Origin: Fasciola hepatica
Taxonomy: Eukaryota > Platyhelminthes > Trematoda > Plagiorchiida > Fasciolidae
DNA length: 64,000 nt
Reading direction: 5' to 3'
NCBI GenBank assembly: GCA_948099385.1
Contig: CANUEZ040000020.1
Location: 6,294,501-6,358,500, forward strand
Shown: positions 46,053-54,600 of the stretch, one piece after another
Layout of the letters: every line of letters starts with the position of its first letter
Numbering within the stretch: the first letter of the stretch is position 1
Position numbers and translations under genes: made by a program
Notes under the pieces: model-generated
The model's database searches: none
What the model saw: only the letters and a program-made list of their open reading frames with translations
Told to the model about the DNA's origin: nothing

Positions 46053-47886
46053 ATGACAGAGAATCGCAGAGAGTTAATCTCCTTAGCTGATAGGCATTTT
46101 GTCCCCAGACTTCGTCGCCCACAGACCGCTAAGCGACCCCTCCTTCGCCCCATTAGGCGCATTCTAGACGAACGCGCACACCTCTTTGCTAGATTTAAAG
46201 CCACAGGCCTTGCCCGTGATGCAGAAGACTTCAGGATCATACGGAACATATGCAAAGACAAGATTAGGTCCTATCAGAATGCAGTCCAACGATCTGTACT
46301 TGATCGAGCACGGACCAATAAGGCATTTTTCTTTCAGTATAGCGCCGTCTTAGGGGTACAGCTCCGACGCCATTAGCTCTTAAAGATAGTGCTGGATCTC
46401 CAATCACTTCCCCTAGCCAAGTAGCCGAGGCATTCAGCTCCTACTTCCGTACCATTTTTAGCTCCATACCCATATCATCCCACCCTACCACGCACCCGTT
46501 ATCTCTGACCACTACACTTAACCGCGTCACTGTTCCCATTGGTGCAGTCGCTCAAGGTTTCCGACGGCTCATCCAATATTGCTCTATGGGTCCTGACCTA
46601 ATCCACCCCCGTATTCTCAAGGAAGCCGCGGATACATTAGCTGCTCCATATGCCTCGCTTTTTCAGCAATGTGTTGACGATGGAGTTTTCCCCAGTAACT
46701 GGAAAAAAGCAGTGATCGCACCCATCTACAAAAAGGGTAGCAGACACCTTGCTTCTAGTTACAGACCCATAAGCCTCACTAGCATCCCCAGCAAAAAGTT
46801 TGAGGGAATCCTTAAGAGTGAGATTCTTTCCCATCTTCATAAAAATAAGGTCCTCTCCCCGTCCCAACATGGGTTTCTTCCTGGCAGATCATGCATCACC
46901 AATATGCTTACTGTCATGGATAGTCTAACGAAAGCCTATAATGATGGCCAGCTCTCACACGCTGTATTCATCGATTTTGCAAAGGCCTTCGATAAGGTCC
47001 CCCATGCCCCTCGTCTTTATAAGCTGCAGACATACGGGATCACAGGCTCCATGTTGGCCATCCTACGTAGCTTCCTTACCGACCGCACCTTTGTGGTTAA
47101 AGTCGGGAAAGTTTTGTCTCAACCCTCCCCAGTAACAACTGGGGTCCCGCAAGGGTCAGTCTTAGGTCCTCTTCTTCTCCTGATCTATATAAACGATCTA
47201 CCGACAGCCCTTCGTGCGAACATTGCCATGTGCGCAGATGATGTAACCCTCTGGAGTTCAAGCGTTGAAGACCTGCAAATTGCAGTTTATGAAACAAAAC
47301 GCTGGTCCGAGGATTGGAACCTCCCAGTTAATGATGACAAATGCGTGAGCATGTCTTTCTGCAGAGAGACTGGTCACACGTTTTCCAATAATGAGGCAAC
47401 CACACTGCCAAGGGTTGACCGACACAAGGTGCTCGGTTTCTGGTTAGATTGTGACTTATCCTTCTGTCATCATCACGAACTTGCCAGTAAGTCTGCCTTT
47501 CTAGTCCTAAACATGATTCGAAGGTCCTTCCCGCGCATATCTAAGGATGATTTCCCCATAATTTTCGGCACGTATATCCGACCTCTGCCGGAGTACGGTA
47601 GTCAGATAGTGCACTCTGGTCTTGTCCGAGACCGTGAGATCATAGAAAGAGTTCAGCGGGCCTCCACCAAGGCAGTAAGGGGTCTATCCCATCTACCTTA
47701 TCCCGTCCGCCTCTCACTCCTCAACCTCTATCCCCTTGACGTAAGACGCGTAAGAGGTGATCTGTTTTTGATGTTCCACCTTTTTGAAACAGGTCAAAGC
47801 GATTGCTTCTTCTCCGTCTGTCCAGCCTCCTCTGTCCGTGGTCACAGCAGAAAAGTTTTCAAACCGAAGCCACGCACTTCACTAAG
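46053..47886 (+). pseudogene. CR1-like LINE reverse transcriptase and C-terminus, interrupted
   Basis: A linker frame at 46053-46376 is followed, after a shift, by RT from about 46380: SMGPDLIHPRILKEA, APIYKKGSR, YRPISLTSIPSK, HGFLPGRSC, VFIDFAKAFDKV, GVPQGSVLGPLLLLIYINDL. The catalytic block is AMCADDVTLW, where CADD replaces the usual FADD. The C-terminal SGLVRDREIIERVQ and FKPKPRTSL run into an LTR at 47887. The frame resumes at 49949 with NFFSYRVIFMWNALPEDIV. Confidence 0.78.
47881..47886 (+). repeat. target-site duplication ACTAAG (left)
   Basis: Immediately precedes LTR 1; repeated at 49949-49954. Confidence 0.85.
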
Positions 47887-48215
47887 TGTTGTGTTCACAA
47901 TTCGGTACAAGAAGGAAGGCGCACGTGTATGGATAAACGTATATTCCCGCAGCAACGTACAGTAAGCGCCGGTACAAGCAAGCACGTGAAAACGCAGCCG
48001 AGTATGCCGGTGCGTCAGTCAGTCCTGTCTGTAATCGGCAATGTCAGACAACGATACAATCGGACCACGTCGTGCAAGGTCGCGCAACACGTGATACAAT
48101 CTGATTGGTCAATGCCGTCCGGGACGAATCATGGCAAACGTCAGCTATGTACGTGCGTGTGTGTGCATGCAAGATCGTCTGTCTGAGCACATCCCTGTTC
48201 AGGCCGAACACAACA
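47887..48215 (-). repeat. LTR (3' LTR of the - strand element)
   Basis: 329 bases, TG...CA ends; matches 49620-49948 base for base by eye. Confidence 0.9.
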
Positions 48216-48235
48216 CCACCTCTCCTTCCCCCAAG
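48216..48235 (-). promoter_or_regulatory. polypurine tract
   Basis: Reads ttgggggaaggagaggtgg on the - strand, ending at the LTR edge. Such tracts prime plus-strand DNA in LTR elements. Confidence 0.7.
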
Positions 48236-48279
48236 GAAAAAGATCCAAGGCTTGCAACGGATGGAAGTGTTCCTGGTAT

Positions 48280-49200
48280 TACCAGCGACGGTTGTATCAG
48301 TAGTACCTTCATTAGAAGCAGTTGACGTGGTAGTATCCAAAGCAGTAGTATCATCAACAACATTGTTCGAAGTCGTAGTAACAGCAACTATGTGCACAGC
48401 AGTAGCAGTATCCGCAGTAGAAGTAGCAGTATTTGTGACAGTAGTTCTTCATAGCAGCATTCGTAGTAGTAATTGTATCAGTAGCAGTAGTAGTAACAGG
48501 AACCGTATTCGCAGTAGAATTCACAGAAATTCTGGCCACAGCATTAGTTACAATAGCAGCAGCAGTTGTTGTTGTACGCATGTGACGATACAAAACACTG
48601 AATAAACCAGCTCCAGTATAACTGAGAAAGCACATAGGACATACTCGAGCAAGAATGGTGGAAAATTGGGCAAAACGTTAAACGAGAACAAAAACTTCAT
48701 CAACGAGATGATGGCTGGGAAATGAAATGCGGTACCAACAGAAGTAGATGTGGTGTTGTTCACCGCAGCAGTGGCAGTAGTAGTAGTGGCATTGCTATTA
48801 TCAAAAGCAGTAGCATGAGTTACACTGGTAGACATAGCAGTAGCAAAGTAGCGGTAATCATCATAATAACAGGTCATAACGGCAATCGCGGTAGTTCCAG
48901 CAAGGGTAGTAGTAGCAACAACAAAAACAGTAACAGTAGTCGTAGAACAGACACAGTGACCATAGTAGTAGCAGTAGCAGTAACGGTAGTCGTACAGTCA
49001 GAACCAGTAACCCGAATAGCAGCATCAGTAGTAGTGACGGTAATCGTAGTAGAAATTGTAGTAGCAGTTTCAGGACACAATACTCGGCAGTAGTAACGGG
49101 CACAGCAGTCGCAGTAGTAGTAACTGGAACAGTAACTGCAGCGGTACTCATGTTCGCGGTGGTAGCAGTCATGGCAGTATCAGTAGCAACAGTAATAGTA
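48280..49200. repeat. AGT/AGC/ACA-rich low-complexity interior in two blocks
   Basis: Trinucleotide-rich DNA (agcagtagtagtaac-like) at about 48280-48565 and 48730-49200. A related 150-base unit follows each block (about 48575-48720 and 49195-49350, sharing gtacgca, gagcaa and aacaaaaac words). The interior looks like a diverged tandem duplication of about 620 bases. Confidence 0.7.
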
Positions 49201-49423
49201 CGCACGGAAGGGCACAAAGCACGGTAATTATCCAGGTCCGATTGTAACGAAGGATGCATACAGGACACATGCGAGCAAAAAAGATAAAACATTTGTTAAG
49301 CAATCAACAACAAAAACGAAAAACCGTCAATAACGAGAAAACTCGCCGGAAGCGAAAATGTAGTAAACTGTTTCAAATAGTTCACGTATGTAAGTGTCAA
49401 CAAATGTTCCGGTCCTTTGAATT

Positions 49424-49618
49424 TCACCATTTAAATCCGTAAACTCGATACCATACACCTGACTCCGGAGATAACCTTGCCAGACGGTCTTCAAAGCACT
49501 CCCGCAAAGTTCCGAAGCGTAAATCCGAAGGGTTTTCTGTGAATGGTGAATCCCTCATAATTATTTCTCTGGCACTATGCACAAATCCACGACACGGGTT
49601 CAATGCCCGCGACGCCAA
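49424..49618 (-). pseudogene. possible 5' coding remnant of the LTR element
   Basis: A 64-codon frame directly after the PBS (RDSPFTENPSDLRFGTLREC, ending YGFKW) looks non-repetitive, unlike the rest of the interior. It could be a truncated gag start; no motif confirms this. Confidence 0.3.
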
Positions 49619-49619
49619 A
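49598..49619 (-). promoter_or_regulatory. primer-binding-site candidate
   Basis: Directly inside the 5' LTR on the - strand: tttggcgtcgcgggcattga. The TGG start fits pairing with a tRNA CCA end. Which tRNA is not determined. Confidence 0.55.
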
Positions 49620-49948
49620 TGTTGTGTTCACAATTCGGTACAAGAAGGAAGGCGCACGTGTATGGATAAACGTATATTCCCGCAGCAACGTACAGTAAGC
49701 GCCGGTACAAGCAAGCACGTGAAAACGCAGCCGAGTATGCCGGTGCGTCAGTCAGTCCTGTCTGTAATCGGCAATGTCAGACAACGATACAATCGGACCA
49801 CGTCGTGCAAGGTCGCGCAACACGTGATACAATCTGATTGGTCAATGCCGTCCGGGACGAATCATGGCAAACGTCAGCTATGTACGTGCGTGTGTGTGCA
49901 TGCAAGATCGTCTGTCTGAGCACATCCCTGTTCAGGCCGAACACAACA
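49620..49948 (-). repeat. LTR (5' LTR of the - strand element)
   Basis: 329 bases, identical by eye to 47887-48215; followed by ACTAAG at 49949-49954. Confidence 0.9.
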
Positions 49949-50333
49949 ACTAAGGATTAACTTTTTTAGCTATAGGGTTATTTTTATGTGGAATGCACTT
50001 CCGGAAGATATTGTTCTTTCACAGAACAAAACTATCTTCAAGTAAAAGCTAGATCTCTACCTGGGTCTCTCCAAATAATTCCCTTTGTCAAAAAAACAAA
50101 CAAAATAGTTGTCTTTTATCGCATATATGTTCATGAATGCCGCACCCCCACTCAGCTTAAGGCACTGTCCACAGTGTGACACTGCATGATGTCATGTGCA
50201 TCTTGTTTTCGCTGCCACCCCCGCCCCCCCCCGCTTCTTTTTACTCTTGTTTCAGCTCGGTGAATCCGACAGAAGATCAAAGATTTCCTCAAGAACCGGG
50301 ACAATTGGGCTCAAAGCCTTGAACCCGTGTAGT

Positions 50334-50360
50334 ACTTCAAGACTTCAAGACTTCAAGACT
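50334..50360 (+). repeat. (ACTTCAAG)3 terminus of the CR1-like LINE
   Basis: Three perfect 8-base units plus ACT, directly followed by the target duplication ACCAG at 50361. This marks the exact 3' end of the + LINE. Confidence 0.75.
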
Positions 50361-51231
50361 ACCAGAGTCCAAGCATCGCTGGAAAGCCTCCGCCAATGTT
50401 GCTGATGTTTCTTCGGGAATTTTAGGGTGGATCTCGTTCGGGCCCATGGAGCTAAAGAGACTTAGTTGACAGAGGTGGTGCTCTACTTCGTGTCTTGCAG
50501 AGAGTGCAGTGTATAAACTTAGCTCCACTGACAGGCCTGAGAGTTGGTGATGGATCGAGATGAATAATGGGGTACAAACTGTCTGGAAATGCCACCTTAA
50601 AGTTTCTTCCACTTGGGAAAATGTTGTGGCCGGAGCGACGCCTCCAAGGCAGAGTGAATGTGAGGTGGCACCCGGCTGCCTGATTAATCGCACAAACCTG
50701 AAAACAGCGGATCTGTTTGATTTCATATTCGTGAGGATAGCACTTCACCTTTTATTCAGAACCGCCCTTATTTAAACCTTTCGAACATTACGAATGCATT
50801 CAAATTCCGCAGCGCCCGTTTCTAATTCAGTGGGTTAAAGACTGGAAAACACTCTAGAGGGTTCATCCAACGGACTTCTGATGGTTGTAGGCAGTGTGGC
50901 TTACCGTTGTCCATGACTTGATTCGTATAGACATAGAAGAGGTCGCCCTGGCGGACACAGTCTTCATTGCAATTAATGAGAGTTTCTGCTTCCGCTAGTT
51001 GGTTTAAAAAGCTAATTTTTTGAGCCAGAAAGAATCTTAGATCATCAAAGTTGGTCCTCTTTAAAGCCCAGGATAGCTTGCACTGAGAGGCGCTGGCTGG
51101 CCAGCGAGTTATGCCGTCAAACTGGAGGACCGAGTGGTCACCCTTGCCCGAAAGGAGATGTACTTTGACCGTATATACTTGGTGGTTCTCATTGGAGATC
51201 AGCAGATAGAGCAAAGGCAGAGCTAACCCTG
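50361..51231 (-). mobile_element. outer CR1-like LINE, middle piece (end of endonuclease, linker, RT start)
   Basis: 51214-50822 shows LYLLISNENH, LLSGKGDHSVLQFDGI with the catalytic Asp-His, and WALKRTNFDDLRFFLA. 50726-50361 shows SMGPNEIHPKIPEETSATLA and FQRCLDSGS, the RT start. It is bounded by the BEL element on one side and the + LINE on the other. Confidence 0.75.
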
Positions 51232-51610
51232 TGTAACAGCCGGTCGTGGAAAATCCCCCTTTTTCCCTCGCGATTCAGTGTTTTTTCCCAACATCACTCA
51301 TTTCCATACACTATTGACTTGTCTTTACGAACTGGTTGTTTTTCTGGACCAATTGTTGTTTGTTCGCGCCCAGAGCGCTATTTTGGCACATCCTTGTTCA
51401 GGACCTGCGTGACACACGTGCTGTCTGCTCACACGCTGCTATTCGGTTTCTCGTTGTTGAGACTTTGTGATCGTATTATTGAGGTTTGTATATTGTTTAC
51501 GTCATTGTTTATTTTAATAATCTAGTATCGTAGAATTATCACGGATAATCGCCTTCTGATTTCGGGATCCGTTGCGAATTTGGCTACGCATTGCTCAAAC
51601 GGTCGTAACA
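51232..51610 (+). repeat. 5' LTR of the BEL/Pao element
   Basis: 379 bases, TG...CA. The next bases (atactcaatag) do not start with TGG; a TGG lies about 27 bases in, so the PBS is uncertain. Confidence 0.92.
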
Positions 51611-51652
51611 ATACTCAATAGATCTATTTGGAACGAGGAAAATTCACGCAAA

Positions 51653-54600
51653 ATGCCAAGGAAAGGATCAAAGGCAGTCGAACCCGGACAGGAAGTAATA
51701 CGGCAAGTCTCTGGGGAGGTTTTGGGTACTTATGATTCTTTAGCTAATGCTAGATCGCCTAGTCCTGTCAGTGCTAGCTCATGTGTTATTGAAAGCAATA
51801 TTGATCGTAAGGACGTTGATTTATATAAGCTGAGAATAATAGAACTAGAGCAACAGTTACTTTCGGCTAGACTACAGGCGCATGAAGCAGAGAAGTGTAC
51901 ACAGAAACAGCGAGAGTATAGGACCAGTGACTTCGACACTTCCGATAGGTTAGAGTGCAATAAGGTAGGGAACCCCACGCAGGTCGCCGACTACAAACCA
52001 CCATCGATCGATCTGCCTAGAGTGGAGTTAACGGTTTTCGACGGGCGAGCTGAGCAATATTGCAAGTTTGTCAAACAGTTCGAGACGTTCGTTGAAAACA
52101 AGGTAACCGACCCTGGGCAAAGGCTTCTTTACCTTACTCACTACTGCCGAGGCCGAGCGCGAGAAGCTATCGACGGATGCACCATGCTCGATCCAGAACA
52201 AGGCTACACTAGGGCAAGAAAGATTCTGAGGGACTTGTTTGGCCAACCTTTCAAAGTAGCCCGTAACCTAATAGAGGGCGTGATGGCAGAGGCAAAGAAA
52301 ACCAAGGGCGACGTCTACACCATGGCCGACCTGGTGATCAAGATGCAGAACTGCTCAATAGCCCTCGACCATTTAGGTTACAGAGCTGACCTAGACGCCA
52401 TGCACACTTTGGAAGGCATAGTCCGTCAACTCTCTCCCGAACTACAGGGTCGGTGGGCGGAAGAAGCTGAACGGATAAGCCGAGGCGACAGAGAAGCCAA
52501 CTTCGAAGACCTGACTGAATACTTAGACAGGCAAACGAAGATAGCTGACAGCAGATTCGGCCGACTCATCCGGGACAGCAACCGAGCAAACAAGCCCGGT
52601 ACTAGCCAAGTCCAAACCCCTGTACGGGAACATCCAAAGTACCAGCCTTGGACCAACACACACGTCATTTCACGAGATGCTACGGCGAAACCAAATTGCA
52701 GATCCTGTGGTACTAGCCATGGCCTACCAGAATGCCCCAAGTTCGGCAATGCCACAATAGACGAACGGTGGGGAATGGCGAGGATGGCAGGAGCATGTTT
52801 CATCTGTCTCAACACCACGCACCGGGCAGCAGCCTGTAGAACAAGGAATCGATGTGGTTACGAGGGCTGCACGGGCAGACACCATCGACTGCTGCATCAG
52901 GCGAGAATAACCATATCCGAGGCGAGTGCCAAGCCCAGCGTGATCTGTTCAACTTCACAATCTGCCAGTAAACCGGTACGTTTAGGCGTAGTGGCCGTGG
53001 GAGTAGAGACTCCGACTGGGATAGTCAAGGCGTTGGCTTTCGTTGATAGTGGATCCGACACCACTTTAGTGAAAGAGCGGTTTGCCGACAAACACCAACT
53101 GGCTAAAGGTGCGACGTCGTTAGCAGTGAGCACGGTGGGCGGGACACAGGTAATGACTGCCGGTAGATTAAGGCTGCAACTCATCTCTCTAGACACTAAC
53201 GAGGAAATTGAACCAACGGAGGCATTCACGTTAGCGGATCTTCCCATGCGAGCACCAAGGTCGGTGAACGCAATCTTGACTCGATGGCCCCACCTGCAGG
53301 ATGTAACCGTCGTAGACTGGGAAGATGATGAGGTGGATCTCCTCATCGGATGCGACGTGCCAGAGGCGCATTGGGTGCTTGACCAAAGAGTGGGCGACCG
53401 CCAGGCACCTTATGCCGTACGCACGGCTCTGGGATGGATGTTATACGGTCCAGTAGGGGTACGCGGTTCCGTGAATTACTTATCCGCCGAAACGGACCGC
53501 ATAGAGTATCATCTGCAACGGCTTTATGAAAAGGAGTTTCATGACATTGGGGACGAAAGACCGACGTTGTCTCAAGAGGATCACTTCGCTCTACAAACGG
53601 TGCGGCAAGGCTCTAGAGGCCTCAAAAAACAGTTCGAGGTTCCCCTCCCATGGCGCACACCGGTCGACCCGTGGACTGACAACAGAAATTATGTTCTCCA
53701 ACGATTACTACGACTAAAAGAACGCTTCATTCGAGACCAGAATCTGTGGGAACGATACGCGGATTTGATGAAGCGAAACGAGGACCTCGGTTACGTTGAA
53801 AGGGTGCCTGTTAACACCGACAGCAAAAGGGGTATCTGGTATCTGCCTCACCATCCGGTTATCAACCCCAAAAAACCCAATAAACTGCGCGTGGTTTTCG
53901 ACTGTGCGGCCAAGTTCCAGGGCAAGTCATTAAACGATCGCCTACTACAGGGGCCTGACTGGACCACACCACTGATCGATGTTTTGTGCCGTTTCAGAGT
54001 GGGTAAAGTGGCTTTGTCTGCCGACATTAGGGAAATGTTCCATCAGGTGAAGATTCCGGTAGGAGAACGAGATGCTTTGCGTTTCCTGTGGTGGGAAGGG
54101 AGCGACCGGGACAACGCAGTGGTGAATTATAGAATGACCGTCCACCCCTTCGGAGCCATATCGTCACCATTTTGTGCCAACTACGCCCTCCGAGAATCAG
54201 CGAACAAACATGGCGATCTGGTACATCGGACGGTAGTAGAAAGCGTCAGCAGGAACTTCTACGTCGACGACTACCTTGGGTCATTCGATGATGTGGAATC
54301 AGCTCTAGAGCAGTTCAGGGGTCTGACGAGATTGCTGGAAGAGGGTGGCTTCCATCTAACTAAATGGATGTCGAACGCTTCGGAAGTGCTGAAGGTCATC
54401 CCGTATCACGAAAAGGTCGAAAGGGTAAGAGATTTGGACGGCTCCCCACTTCCTATCGAGCGCACTTTAGGGATACAATGGGACGCGGAAACGGACGATT
54501 TTGTTTTCGAACTGAACGTTCCCGAGCTGCCAATAACCCGTCGTGGCATACTATCTGCCGTCTCAAGTTTGTTCGACCCGCTCGGTTTCGTCTCACCATG

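Larger units (their letters stand above)
47887..49948 (-). mobile_element. non-autonomous LTR retrotransposon, 329-base LTRs, no gag-pol
   Basis: LTRs at 47887-48215 and 49620-49948 read as identical and begin TGTTGTGTTC / end GAACACAACA, a perfect 10-base terminal inversion. ACTAAG flanks both sides. On the - strand the 5' LTR (49948-49620) is followed by TTTGGCGTCGCGGGCATTG, a PBS-like site starting TGG. The 3' LTR is preceded by a purine tract gggggaaggagaggtgg. The 1404-base interior carries no protease, RT or integrase. It interrupts a LINE whose coding sequence resumes exactly after the second copy of the duplication. It needs proteins from another element. Confidence 0.88.
43850..50360 (+). 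mobile_element. full-length CR1-like LINE, TSD ACCAG, carrying an LTR element
   Basis: 5' UTR (43850-43967), ORF1 (43968-45173), ORF2 in four shifted frames (45246-47886, continuing 49949-50090), 3' UTR, and a terminal (ACTTCAAG)3 at 50334-50357. Eight-base tandem ends are typical of CR1-type LINEs. ACCAG flanks both sides. Without the 2.06-kb LTR element plus one target repeat, the LINE is about 4.4 kb. Confidence 0.78.

Noticed and set aside
48044..49292. Ser/Ser-Asn and Thr/Val/Leu-rich frames on both strands
   Set aside because: They are open only because the AGT/ACA-rich repeat lacks stops; composition changes with the frame and no domain is visible.
51611..51660. Standard primer-binding site for the BEL/Pao element
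   Set aside because: The bases after the LTR do not start with TGG; a TGG about 27 bases in does not continue like a tRNA 3' end, so I do not call it.
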